A stretch of 64,000 nt of DNA from an uncultured Dehalococcoidia bacterium (lineage in GTDB: Bacteria; Chloroflexota; Dehalococcoidia; Lucifugimonadales; UBA3495): contig CATOSP010000002.1 of assembly GCA_951812625.1 (NCBI GenBank), forward strand, positions 124,001 to 188,000. The letters are read 5' to 3'. Position 1 is the stretch's first letter, and every line of letters begins with the position of its first letter. The notes below the pieces were generated by a model. It saw only the letters and a list, made by a program, of their open reading frames with translations. It was not told the origin of the DNA and did no database searches. Below, one piece after another: positions 6,734 through 14,803 of the stretch. Position numbers and translations under genes: made by a program.

Positions 6734-7963
6734 CTAAATGCCTCTGGCCTTTAGCCACTGTTCCTTCTGCTGCTGGCGGGCCTTCTCGTCGGTGGGGCGG
6801 TAGGCGTTCCAGAAGTCCTGCCGGAACCGCTCGAACCTGTCCTCCAGAATTGCCTCTCGCATCTCCCCCATCAGGCGGAAGATAAAGCGTAGGTTGTGGA
6901 TGCTGGCCAGCCTGGGCCCAAGCATCTCCTTGGCCCGGAACAGGTGCCACAGGTAGCCCGCCGGGAACCGCTGGCAGGCATAGCAGTCGCAGCCCTCTTC
7001 CACCGGGCCGGGCTGATCGGCAAACCGCCGCTTGGTAATATCGACCCTTCCGGAGCGGGTGAACAGGGCCCCGTTGCGCGCCACCCGCGTCGGCAGGACG
7101 CAGTCGAACATGTCGACCCCTCTCGCCACCGACTCCACCAGGTCCTCCGGGGAGCCGACACCCATGAGGTAGCGGGGCTTGTTCGCTGGCAACTTGGCCG
7201 CAACCTGCTCGACGGTAGCGTACATCTGCTCCTTGTTCTCGCCAACCGCCAGCCCGCCGATAGCATACCCGTCAAACTCCAGTCCATCGAACTCCAGCCC
7301 GGTGATGTAGCCCGTTGACTCCTCCCGCAGGTCCGGGAACGTGCCGCCCTGAACGATGCCGAAAAGCGCCTGCTTCTCGTCCGCTCCCGACCTCCGGTGG
7401 GTCTGCAGGCACTGCTCGGCCCACCTGTGGGTCCGGTCCATGGCCCGGTGCACCTGCTCCCGCGTTTCCCCGTAGGCTATGCACTGGTCCAGGCACATGA
7501 TGATATCCGCTCCCAGGATGCGCTGGTTCTCCACCGCCATCTCCGGGGTCATCATGTGCTCGCTGCCGTCGATATGGGAGCGGAAGCGTATCCCTCTGTC
7601 GTCCACCTTCCGCAGCGCGCCCATGCTGAAGGCCTGGAACCCGCCGCTGTCGGTCAGTACCGGGCGTGGCCAGCCCATGAAACCGTGGAGGCCTCCGAAA
7701 CTGTCCACGGCGTCCACCCCGGGTCGCAGGTATAGATGGTAGGCATTGGACAGCACCATCTCCGCGCCCGCTGCCAGCACTTCCTCAGGGGTCAGACCCT
7801 TGACGCTGCCCTGGGTGGCCACTGCGGAGAAGACCGGCGTGTGCACCGTGCCGTGGGGAGTGACCATCTCCCCGGCCCGCGCCGTGGTGTCGGAATGCAG
7901 CAGCCGGAACGAGAAGGCGGCTGCGTCCGTTTTGTCCGCTCCTGGCGTGGTATCATCTACCAT
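6734..7963 (-). CDS. tgt: tRNA-guanine transglycosylase (queuine tRNA-ribosyltransferase)
   Basis: A 409-residue enzyme that exchanges guanine 34 of GUN-anticodon tRNAs for preQ1 on the way to queuosine. Seen are the catalytic Asp105 in TDSGGFQ, the substrate loop GGLAVGE, MGVGSPEDLVESVARGVDMFDCVLPTR with the second catalytic Asp, and the zinc site CDCYAC..H (E. coli pattern CxCxxC-H). It has an in-frame 15-bp duplication (7269-7298) giving LEFDGLEFDG immediately before the GGLAVGE loop; other family members have this segment once. The N-terminus has about 15 extra residues. No other queuosine genes lie nearby. Confidence 0.93.
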   Translation of the reverse strand: MVDDTTPGADKTDAAAFSFRLLHSDTTARAGEMVTPHGTVHTPVFSAVATQGSVKGLTPEEVLAAGAEMVLSNAYHLYLRPGVDAVDSFGGLHGFMGWPRPVLTDSGGFQAFSMGALRKVDDRGIRFRSHIDGSEHMMTPEMAVENQRILGADIIMCLDQCIAYGETREQVHRAMDRTHRWAEQCLQTHRRSGADEKQALFGIVQGGTFPDLREESTGYITGLEFDGLEFDGYAIGGLAVGENKEQMYATVEQVAAKLPANKPRYLMGVGSPEDLVESVARGVDMFDCVLPTRVARNGALFTRSGRVDITKRRFADQPGPVEEGCDCYACQRFPAGYLWHLFRAKEMLGPRLASIHNLRFIFRLMGEMREAILEDRFERFRQDFWNAYRPTDEKARQQQKEQWLKARGI

Positions 7964-8077
7964 CAGTAACTCATCCAGCCCCGGCCGGTCGGGCTCCGCG
8001 TATCATGGGTGGTTGTCCCTTGGATCGCCACCTATCCTATCGTGAGGCCGAAAGGGGCGCAACCAACGGGTGACCGC

Positions 8078-8281
8078 TTGTACGAATCGCTGTCCCAGTT
8101 TCTCCGCGCCTTCAGCGCCGGCTACCCTTTGCCCTGGGCCCTGCTGGTAATGGGTGTGGTGGCCTGTTCCAGCCTGGCCCTTTACCTCTTTTGGGAAGTT
8201 GTGCTGCGACTGCTGGCTTCAGCGTTCACATCGGGCAAGACTGACCCCGGCCTTGACCGGGGGAACGGGCGGGGAGACTAG
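8078..8281 (+). CDS. Small membrane protein preceding the TauE/SafE gene
   Basis: About 67 residues with one strong hydrophobic segment (LPWALLVMGVVACSSLALYLFWEVVLRLL) and a polar C-terminus. It ends 1 bp before the ATG of the TauE/SafE gene, so the two are translationally coupled. The start is uncertain (TTG 8078, GTG 8042 or GTG 8009). No family recognised; it may be a partner subunit of the exporter. Confidence 0.5.
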   Translation: MYESLSQFLRAFSAGYPLPWALLVMGVVACSSLALYLFWEVVLRLLASAFTSGKTDPGLDRGNGRGD

Positions 8282-8282
8282 A

Positions 8283-9380
8283 ATGCTCTTCCCAAACGCC
8301 GATGTCATGGTGCATCCGGGACTGCTGCTCCTCTTGGGACTCATCCTGGGCACGCTCAGCGGTTTCTTCGGAGTGGGCGGCGGCTTCCTGATTACCGGCG
8401 GGCTGTTGGTGTTCGGGGTGCCCCCGGTCTTCGCTGTAGGCACGGGTCTGACGCTGATAATGGGGTCGTCCATCATCAACACCCTGAAACACCGGCGTCT
8501 TGGCAACGTTGACTTCAGGCTGGGCGCCCTCATGGTGTCCGGCACGATACCGGGGATATTCCTGGCCGAGCGTCTCAACACCGCGCTGGAGGCTGCTGGA
8601 GTGGCTGGCCCGGTCATCCGCTACATGTACGTGCTGTTCTTGGCTGCCTTGGGGTTGTTCATCGTCTACGACTACCTGCGGGCTCGGGCGCGGCGTCGCC
8701 GTTCTTGGATACCCGAAGAGGACCTGAGCACTGCCCGGCTGACCGAGAAGGTCCGATCTCTCAGGATACCTCCACACCGCATAGGTATCCCTGGAGTTGG
8801 GTCAATCCCTACTTACGTATCGTTGCCCGTATCCGGCATCGACCGCATCTCTGCCTTTGTGCCCATCGGCATTGGGTTTGGTATCGGGTTCATCGCCGGG
8901 TTGCTTGGAGCCGGTGGCGGCTTCATCCTCATGCCGGTGCTGATCTACGTGCTGGGCATCCCGACCACGGTAGCTATCGGCACAGACCTTTTCCAGATAG
9001 TAATCACCGGCTCGGTGGGGACGTTCCTCTATTCCCTGTCCAATCACGTGGACCCGGTGATGGTGGTGATAATGCTGGTCTCGGCGTCGGCAGGAACCCA
9101 ACTGGGAGCGACTGCCACCAGGTTCGTGGAACCGGCCCGGATCCGCATTCTCTACGGCCTGACAGTCCTTAGCGGCAGCGTAGCCGTGGGACTCGAGCAG
9201 GTATCCAGCGCCACCGGCAACGAGTCCTTGTCCACGGCCGCTTCCATCACCCTGTTGGGAGTAGCGGGATTGATGGGCTTGGTAATCCTCGGCTTCCTGG
9301 TAGCCGCCAAGCTGGGACGAAAAGAAGAGACATCCGACACCCCGGCCACAACAGCCCAGGAACGTGCCGAAGGGGACTAG
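8283..9380 (+). CDS. TauE/SafE-family membrane exporter (COG0730)
   Basis: A 365-residue integral membrane protein with two repeated halves, each opening with the family glycine-rich motif: GTLSGFFGVGGGFLITGGLL near residue 22 and GFIAGLLGAGGGFILMPVLI near residue 205. Between the halves is a soluble linker (YLRARARRRRSWIPEEDLS..). Members export sulfite, sulfoacetate or related anions; the substrate here cannot be read. ATG 8283 directly follows the small membrane gene. Transcription probably ends at the hairpin 9398-9420. Confidence 0.88.
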   Translation: MLFPNADVMVHPGLLLLLGLILGTLSGFFGVGGGFLITGGLLVFGVPPVFAVGTGLTLIMGSSIINTLKHRRLGNVDFRLGALMVSGTIPGIFLAERLNTALEAAGVAGPVIRYMYVLFLAALGLFIVYDYLRARARRRRSWIPEEDLSTARLTEKVRSLRIPPHRIGIPGVGSIPTYVSLPVSGIDRISAFVPIGIGFGIGFIAGLLGAGGGFILMPVLIYVLGIPTTVAIGTDLFQIVITGSVGTFLYSLSNHVDPVMVVIMLVSASAGTQLGATATRFVEPARIRILYGLTVLSGSVAVGLEQVSSATGNESLSTAASITLLGVAGLMGLVILGFLVAAKLGRKEETSDTPATTAQERAEGD

Positions 9381-9397
9381 ACGATTATTGACCTCTG

Positions 9398-9420
9398 GAG
9401 AGCCAAGCGTCGTGGCTCTC
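9398..9420. terminator. Bidirectional hairpin between tauE and aroB
   Basis: GAGAGCCA (9398-9405) and TGGCTCTC (9413-9420) form a perfect 8-bp stem in the 42-bp gap between two convergent genes. There is no long T-run, so the strength is uncertain. Confidence 0.5.
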
Positions 9421-9422
9421 GC

Positions 9423-10523
9423 TCACTCCACCAGCTCCCGCACCGTCTTCTCCACCAGGTCCGTGGGCACGTCGCTACGCACCACCGCCTTGCCAACGTC
9501 TTCCAGCATGATCCAGCGGTTGGACCCGCTCTCGGTCTTCTTGTCCAGGGACATAGCCCTTAGCACATCCGATGCCATTACCCCGGCTGCGCGGGTGGGC
9601 AGGTTGAACCGCTCCAGTAACTGGTAGTGCCGGTCCACCAAGTCCTGCGGAATCATGCCCAACTCCTGGGCCATGTGGGCCACTCCAATCATGCCCACCG
9701 AGACACCCTCCCCGTGGAAGAAACGCCCGTACTCGGTGGAGGCTTCCAGGGCGTGGCCGATGGTGTGGCCGTAGTTCAGCAGGATGCGTATCCCAAGAGT
9801 CTCCCGCTCGTCCTGGCTGACAATCTCGGCCTTGATGGCCATGCTGCGGCGGATGACATCGGTGGAAATCTCCGGCTCTACGTCCATCAGGCTCTCGGCA
9901 TGTTCCTCGAAAACGTCGACTAGGTCCGGGTCCAGGATGAAACCGTGCTTGATGGCCTCGGCCCAACCCTCGGACAGCTCCCGTTTGCCCAGCGTAGACA
10001 GGGTCTGGACATCGGCGAACACCCCCCTGGGCTGGTAGAAGGCTCCCACAAGATTCTTGGCCTGGGGCAGGTTCACGGCGACCTTGCCGCCGATGGATGC
10101 GTCCACCATCGCTGCCATGCTGGTGGGCACCTGCACGAAGGGCATCCCTCGCAGGTAGGTGGCCGCCACGAATCCTGCCAGGTCTCCCACTACGCCACCA
10201 CCCACTGCAACGATGACATGACGCCGCTCCGCCCGACGCTCCACGAGCCAATCGTAGACAGCCTGGGCCGACTCAAAACTCTTGCTGGGTTCGCCTGCCG
10301 GGACGACGAAGCAATGGGCCGCGATGCCTGCCGACTGCAACGCCCGCTGCGCCGTGCGTCCGTAAGGGTTCATGACGTTGCTGTCGGTGATGATGTAGGC
10401 GGGACCATTAAGACCCAGGTCCGCAAACCTGTGGCCCAGGTCGTTCAAAACGCCCCATCCGGCCACAACGGGGTAGCTCCCCCCGGAATGTTGCACCACC
10501 GCGGCAAGGTCCTGGTCGGCCAT
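9423..10523 (-). CDS. aroB: 3-Dehydroquinate synthase
   Basis: A 366-residue NAD-dependent, metal-binding enzyme that cyclises DAHP to 3-dehydroquinate, the second step of the shikimate pathway. It shows GGGVVGDLAGFVAATYLRG (nucleotide site), the PTSMAAMVDASIGGKVAVN block, and metal ligands in EAIKHG, LNYGHTIGHALE and FFHGEGVSVGM. A strong ribosome site GGAGGAAG precedes the ATG. It is last in the minus-strand operon VOC - dehydrogenase - aroK - aroB, 15 bp after aroK. Confidence 0.95.
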   Translation of the reverse strand: MADQDLAAVVQHSGGSYPVVAGWGVLNDLGHRFADLGLNGPAYIITDSNVMNPYGRTAQRALQSAGIAAHCFVVPAGEPSKSFESAQAVYDWLVERRAERRHVIVAVGGGVVGDLAGFVAATYLRGMPFVQVPTSMAAMVDASIGGKVAVNLPQAKNLVGAFYQPRGVFADVQTLSTLGKRELSEGWAEAIKHGFILDPDLVDVFEEHAESLMDVEPEISTDVIRRSMAIKAEIVSQDERETLGIRILLNYGHTIGHALEASTEYGRFFHGEGVSVGMIGVAHMAQELGMIPQDLVDRHYQLLERFNLPTRAAGVMASDVLRAMSLDKKTESGSNRWIMLEDVGKAVVRSDVPTDLVEKTVRELVE

Positions 10524-10538
10524 GTTACTTCCTCCAAA

Positions 10539-11069
10539 TCAGGGACCGTTCCGGTGGCAGATGGCCAGTACTTCGAGGGCTACCTGCTCCGGGGTCAGGT
10601 CGTCGGTCTCTATTGTGTGGTGGGCTTGGGAATAGGCTTCGGCCCGCTGGGCCATCAGGGCTCGGATGCGTTCCAGTGGATCGCCGCCCGCCAGCAGAGG
10701 GCGCACCGGGGCACCTCCTCCCGTCTCTGAAATCACTCGTCCGTATACCGTTTCCGGGCGGGCGTCGAGACAGATCACCATGCCTCCACTGAGCATCCTG
10801 TCACGGTTATTCGGGTCGATGAACGCCCCACCGCCGCAGGCAATTATCTGCCCGTCGCCTGCACATAGGTCCCGGATGGTTTCCCGCTCCACTGCCCGGA
10901 AGGCCGCCTCACCCTCCTCCTCGAACACCCTGGCAATGGACTTCCCGGCCCGTGCCACTATCTCATCGTCGGAGTCCACCAGCGGCCAGCCGGTCAGCTT
11001 GGAAACTTCTCTGCCCACGTGGGTCTTGCCCGACGCCATGAATCCTACCAGGAAGATGTTGCGCGGCAT
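10539..11069 (-). CDS. aroK: Shikimate kinase
   Basis: A 176-residue P-loop kinase phosphorylating shikimate at the 3-hydroxyl. The Walker A is GFMASGKT (Ala for the more usual Gly), followed by DSDDEIVARAG (shikimate-binding Asp), the IACGGGAF loop, and the LID region RPLLAGGDPLERIRALMAQRAEAY. It starts 7 bp after the preceding dehydrogenase stop codon and has a weak ribosome site, so translation is probably coupled to that gene. Confidence 0.93.
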   Translation of the reverse strand: MPRNIFLVGFMASGKTHVGREVSKLTGWPLVDSDDEIVARAGKSIARVFEEEGEAAFRAVERETIRDLCAGDGQIIACGGGAFIDPNNRDRMLSGGMVICLDARPETVYGRVISETGGGAPVRPLLAGGDPLERIRALMAQRAEAYSQAHHTIETDDLTPEQVALEVLAICHRNGP

Positions 11070-11076
11070 GGCCAGG

Positions 11077-12078
11077 CTAATTCAGTTTGACCCTTGAGTG
11101 GGGCAGTACCGCCGGGTTGACCAGGAACTCGGGCATACGCCCCTGGAGCACGTCCGCCGTGGCTTTCGCCGTGCGCACCTCCAGTTCCAGCACCGACTGT
11201 CGAGAGAGAAAAGCGATATGGGGAGTGATTATCACGTTGTCCATGCCGAAAAGGGGATGGTCAGCAGGAGGCGCGGCCTCTTCCATCACGTCCAGCCCGG
11301 CCCCGGATATCTGTCCGTCGCGCAAAGCCTCCACCAGTGCTGGTTCGTCGATTATCGGGCCGCGGGCGCAGTTGATGATGAAGGCGGAGGGCTTCATCCG
11401 CTGGAACTCGTTAGCGCCAATCAGTCCCCGGGTCTCGTCATTCAATGGCGTGTGTATGGTCACGTAGTCCGACTCGGACAACAAGGTAGGTAGGTCAACC
11501 AAATTGACGCCGGCCCCAGCAGAATGCCTTTCGGCGATGTAGGGGTCATAGGCTAGTACTTCCAGACCAAAGGCTTGCGCTTTCCCGGCCACGGCGCGGC
11601 CTATGCGGCCCATGCCCACAACGCCCAGCTTGCAGCCCCGCAGCCGTATCAGGGGTACCGGGGATGTTACGCCCTCCCAGCGGCCCTGCTTGGCAACCCC
11701 GTCGTAGAACCCCACCTGGCGGTTCCAGGCCATCAGCAACGCCATGACGTGGTCAGAGACCTCGTCCACGCAGTAGTCAGGTACGTAGGTGACCGGAATG
11801 CCCAGGCTGGTCGCCGTGTCCACCGCGATGTTGTCCACCCCTACACCGTAACGGCTGACTACCTGGCACTTCTGCGCCGACCGGACCACACGCTCGGTCA
11901 CCTGAGCGAAGCAGGTCATAATGGCGTCGGCATCTTCGGCCAGTGATGTCAGGGTGTCCTCCGACGGGTCGGGAGCCTCGATGATCTCCGCGCCGATCTC
12001 GCCCAGGACTTCCCTTTCAGGAGCGGTGGAGGGCCAGACGAAGTCCGTTACCAGGACCCGGTATCTGGGCTCTTGCAT
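11077..12078 (-). CDS. D-isomer-specific 2-hydroxyacid dehydrogenase (phosphoglycerate dehydrogenase-like)
   Basis: A 333-residue member of the D-2-hydroxyacid dehydrogenase family, with the NAD loop LGVVGMGRIGRAVAGKAQAFG, the Arg of NCARGPIIDEPAL, the Glu of DVMEE and the His of ITPHIAF. The N-terminal part SRYGVGVDNIAVDTA is typical of SerA-type enzymes, but the ACT domain of full SerA is absent. It may oxidise 3-phosphoglycerate or another hydroxyacid. ATG at 12078 follows GAGGAAG; upstream sequence in the frame overlaps the VOC gene and is discarded. The position ahead of aroK is unusual for a serine gene. Confidence 0.85.
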   Translation of the reverse strand: MQEPRYRVLVTDFVWPSTAPEREVLGEIGAEIIEAPDPSEDTLTSLAEDADAIMTCFAQVTERVVRSAQKCQVVSRYGVGVDNIAVDTATSLGIPVTYVPDYCVDEVSDHVMALLMAWNRQVGFYDGVAKQGRWEGVTSPVPLIRLRGCKLGVVGMGRIGRAVAGKAQAFGLEVLAYDPYIAERHSAGAGVNLVDLPTLLSESDYVTIHTPLNDETRGLIGANEFQRMKPSAFIINCARGPIIDEPALVEALRDGQISGAGLDVMEEAAPPADHPLFGMDNVIITPHIAFLSRQSVLELEVRTAKATADVLQGRMPEFLVNPAVLPHSRVKLN

Positions 12079-12112
12079 GTGGTCGGCTTCCTCACTTCTG
12101 GGGGGGTGGTTC

Positions 12113-12517
12113 CTACGTGGTCGGGCGCGGCGGTGCCGGCGCATACCCGGAGGCGGTGCAAAACTCCACCCGGTTACCATCGGGGTCGTTGATGAACAGG
12201 AAGGCCTGACCATCGTAGCGGACGCCTTCCCGGTCGATCTCGTACCCGTTCTCCCGGAGTATCTGCTTGGTGCCTTCGAAGTCCTCCACCTCGAAGGCGT
12301 GGTGGATGTTCTCGGGCTTGGCTGGCGCATCTGGAGTCTCAATTAGATGGACCATGATCCCGCTTTCCAGTTGAAGCCAGGTGATGTTGGGGTTGTCCAC
12401 CTGCGATTCTATCTGCTTGATGCCAATCAGCTCGTTGTAGAACTCCATGGCCCGCGCCGTGTCCTTGACCATAGTGGTGACGTGGTTGATCCTCTCGGTC
12501 TTGATCTTTCCCGGCAT
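12113..12517 (-). CDS. VOC-family protein (glyoxalase/bleomycin resistance/dioxygenase fold)
   Basis: About 134 residues with two beta-alpha-beta-beta-beta modules. INHVTTMVKDTARAMEFYNELIG opens module 1 and ENIHHAFEVEDFEGTKQILRENGYEI opens module 2, with metal-ligand candidates His in NHV, Glu in HLIE, His in IHHAFEV and the C-terminal Glu in GNRVEF. The substrate is unknown. ATG 12517 is favoured by AAGGGG 7 bp upstream. It heads the aro operon, 34 bp before the dehydrogenase. Confidence 0.82.
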   Translation of the reverse strand: MPGKIKTERINHVTTMVKDTARAMEFYNELIGIKQIESQVDNPNITWLQLESGIMVHLIETPDAPAKPENIHHAFEVEDFEGTKQILRENGYEIDREGVRYDGQAFLFINDPDGNRVEFCTASGYAPAPPRPTT

Positions 12518-12719
12518 GGTTCGCACCCCTTGTCAGACGTCAGGTGGGTAGAGTTTTCAGGCCATTATGCCATAAATCTCGGTCGGCAGAGAGGCATTGG
12601 CAGCAGGAATGATTGTTAGGCGTGTTCTCCTCCAACAGGTGGGTCCGGGCAATCCTCCTTGATAATTCCGATCATAGATAATAGAAGTAAATAGTAGTAA
12701 GTAGAAGGAGGAAAATCAG

Positions 12720-13250
12720 ATGCGCTTTGTTCTCGGAGGGCTGGAACGTGAACTGGATTCCGATATGGTCTGGAAGGCCGCACAGCAACATGCGCCTGAC
12801 CCCATTGGCGGACTGCACAGGTACTATGTAGATATCGGTGGTCGCCGATATCCGGTAAAGCAATTGTTTAGTCTTGCTACAGGTATACAACGAAACGAAT
12901 TTATAACTAATGAAGCCGTCCGGCATTTGAAAAGACTTGGGTTCACGGTTGAAGAATCCCCTTGGCCGTCCGCTCCACCGGTGCATGTCCAAAGTCCGGA
13001 TTTTGCGGAGAGTCATCGCCAGCAGGAAACTGAGAATTCGGTAACTTTTGCGGTCTCCCTCGAACCTGACGAAGATGGGTTCATTGTAGCGAGCTGCCCT
13101 CAGTTGCCGGGGTACCACTCTCAGGGCCGGTCAAGGCCAGAGGCGGTGAGGAACATCGGGGAAGCCATCCGAGGCTACATCGCCAGCATGAAATCTCACG
13201 GGGAAGAGGTCCCAAGGGCCAACTGGGAACTGGTAAAGGTTAATGTCTAG
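12720..13250 (+). CDS. hicB: HicB-family antitoxin with an extra N-terminal head domain
   Basis: 176 residues. Residues about 108-176 form the HicB fold (VTFAVSLEPDEDGFIVASCPQLPGYHSQGRSRPEAVRNIGEAI). Residues 1-77 are a separate domain with the pattern YYVDIGGRRYPVKQLFSLATGI..EFITNEAVRHLKRLGFTV, which resembles the small head domain at the N-terminus of some McrA-like HNH nucleases and restriction-type proteins. HicB normally binds and neutralises HicA and represses its own promoter; here a DNA-binding helix-turn-helix tail is absent and the head domain may replace it. AGGAGG precedes the ATG. The stop overlaps the hicA start by 8 bp. The gene is AT-rich relative to its surroundings. Confidence 0.8.
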   Translation: MRFVLGGLERELDSDMVWKAAQQHAPDPIGGLHRYYVDIGGRRYPVKQLFSLATGIQRNEFITNEAVRHLKRLGFTVEESPWPSAPPVHVQSPDFAESHRQQETENSVTFAVSLEPDEDGFIVASCPQLPGYHSQGRSRPEAVRNIGEAIRGYIASMKSHGEEVPRANWELVKVNV

Positions 13251-13499
13251 TGGCCGCTTGCCGGTGATTTCGGGCACGCAGTTAGTTCGTGCGATGGAGA
13301 GAATCGGGTATCGACGGGACCACACCGAGGGAAGCCACATGATTTTGGTCCATACCAACAGACGGCGACTGTCGGTCCCCAACCAGCGGGAGCTTGGAAC
13401 GGGAGCTTGGAAGGGGAGCTTGGAAGGGGATTTCTACGCGCCCTAATCAGAGACGCCGGGCTAACCCGAGAGGAATTCCTACAACTTCTCAGCAGCTGA
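13243..13499 (+). pseudogene. hicA: hicA mRNA interferase toxin, frameshifted by a 13-bp tandem triplication
   Basis: The first 53 residues are a clear HicA (LPVISGTQLVRAMERIGYRR..EGSHMILVH with the catalytic GSH, then RRLSVPNQREL). At 13388-13426 the 13-mer gggagcttggaa(c/g) is present three times; the two extra copies add 26 bp and shift the frame, so the protein ends early at 13446 after 67 residues. Removing 26 bp restores an uninterrupted HicA of 76 residues ending at the TGA 13497-13499, with the normal C-terminus GRGFLRALIRDAGLTREEFLQLL. The toxin is therefore off in this sequence. One copy or four copies would keep the frame. Confidence 0.88.
13388..13426 (+). repeat. 13-bp tandem triplication inside hicA
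   Basis: Three head-to-tail copies: gggagcttggaac, gggagcttggaag, gggagcttggaag. The following GGG starts a partial fourth unit. See the hicA entry for the coding effect. Confidence 0.95.
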
Positions 13500-13528
13500 C
13501 TTTTCCGTGACTTGGCGCAACGAAGGCC

Positions 13529-14218
13529 CTACTTCACGCTTTCCACAATCGACTGGAACAGCAGGCTGCCATCCACGCTGCCCAGGATTTCCTCGCAGCA
13601 CCGCTCCGGGTGGGGCATCATCCCCAACACATTTCCTTGGGCGTTCACGATGCCGGCGATGTTGCGGGCCGCGCCGTTGGGGTTCGCTCTAGGCGTCACC
13701 TCGCCCGACGGCTCGCAGTAGCGGAACAGCACCAGGCCCTCGGACTCCAGATGGTCCAGGGTTGCTGCGTCGGCGTAATAGTTGCCCTCACCATGGGACA
13801 CTGGGACCTTCAGCACCTGCCCAGGCTCGCAGGCTAGCGTGAAGGGCGTGTCCACACGCTCGGTCCTAAGATTGGTCCATTGGCAGCGATACTCGAGGTG
13901 TTTGTTCCGGAGCAGAGCGCCGGGGAGAAGTCCCGACTCACAGAGAATCTGGAACCCGTTGCAGATGCCTATGACCAGGCCGCCGGAATCGGCAAAGTCC
14001 TTCACCGCGTCCATTATGGGGGAGAGTCCTGCCATTGCGCCGGGGCGTAGGTAATCACCGTAGGAGAAGCCGCCGGGCAGGACGATGCAATCGTAGCCCG
14101 AGAGGAGAGTCTCTTTGTGCCAGATGTACCCGGCTTCCTGGCCCAGCACCCCGTTTACCGCGTGATGACAATCGGTGTCACTCCAGGTACCGGGAAAAAC
14201 GACGATGCCGAACCTCAT
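13529..14218 (-). CDS. purQ: Phosphoribosylformylglycinamidine synthase, glutaminase subunit
   Basis: A 229-residue class I glutamine amidotransferase that delivers ammonia to PurL in purine synthesis. The catalytic Cys lies in GICNGFQIL, with His and Glu in MMPHPER. The N-terminus [19 protein letters not shown] and the [14 protein letters not shown] block are typical of PurQ. It is 24 bp downstream of yqeY on the same strand and probably shares its promoter. purS and purL are not in the window. Confidence 0.95.
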   Translation of the reverse strand: MRFGIVVFPGTWSDTDCHHAVNGVLGQEAGYIWHKETLLSGYDCIVLPGGFSYGDYLRPGAMAGLSPIMDAVKDFADSGGLVIGICNGFQILCESGLLPGALLRNKHLEYRCQWTNLRTERVDTPFTLACEPGQVLKVPVSHGEGNYYADAATLDHLESEGLVLFRYCEPSGEVTPRANPNGAARNIAGIVNAQGNVLGMMPHPERCCEEILGSVDGSLLFQSIVESVK

Positions 14219-14242
14219 TGGAGACTGCCGCCGCTTGAGGAG

Positions 14243-14695
14243 TTAGCTGCCCGAATCCAGGATTTCCGTGACCATCGCGTTCACCATCCCGCCGTCGGCT
14301 TTGCCGCGCACCTGGGGCATAAGCCGTCCCATCACCCGGCCCTTGTCGCGCGGTGAGGTCGCGCCGGTCTCTGCAATGGCCTCCCGCACCATTTGGGCCA
14401 GCTCTTCCTGGCTCAACTGTGGGGGCAGGTACTCTTCCAGGATGGCCAGTTCCGCGCTTTCCTTGGCCACCAGATCGGTGCGGTTTCCCTGCTCGAACAT
14501 GCGGATGCTCTCGCGCCGGTCGTTGGCCTGCTTGGTGACGACCTGAATCATGGCCTCGTCGTCTAGGCTCGTGCCGCTGGTCTTCTCTGCCGCCTGCACC
14601 GCGCTCTTGAGAAAGCGCAGGGCTTCCAGCCGGACCCGCTCCCGGTCCCGCATCGCTTGGCGGATGTCCTCTTCAAGCTGTTCGCGCAATGCCAT
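14243..14695 (-). CDS. yqeY: GatB/YqeY domain-containing protein
   Basis: 150 residues, matching the full length of the YqeY family: an N-terminal helical part (LREQLEEDIRQAMRDRERVRLEALRFL) and the C-terminal tail-like domain (EEYLPPQLSQEELAQMVREAIAETGATSPRDKGRVMGRLMPQVRGKADGGMV cut here for description). The C-terminal part equals the tRNA-binding tail of GatB; free-standing YqeY is thought to act in tRNA-dependent amidation or tRNA binding. It is first in the yqeY-purQ unit, 79 bp below a strong promoter. Confidence 0.9.
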   Translation of the reverse strand: MALREQLEEDIRQAMRDRERVRLEALRFLKSAVQAAEKTSGTSLDDEAMIQVVTKQANDRRESIRMFEQGNRTDLVAKESAELAILEEYLPPQLSQEELAQMVREAIAETGATSPRDKGRVMGRLMPQVRGKADGGMVNAMVTEILDSGS

Positions 14696-14773
14696 CGGTA
14701 TAATTCCCGGCTTTCAACAGAGTCTGGATTCGCGGCGAAAGGAGGTGTACGAGAGCAGGTGGAAATCCACTGG

Positions 14774-14803
14774 ATTATATGGTTGACGACGGAACCTAGT
14801 CAA
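14774..14803 (-). promoter_or_regulatory. Strong sigma-70 promoter for yqeY-purQ
   Basis: On the minus strand -35 TTGACT (14798-14803), an 18-bp spacer, and a perfect -10 TATAAT (14774-14779). It lies at the edge of dispersed repeat copy B. Confidence 0.7.
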
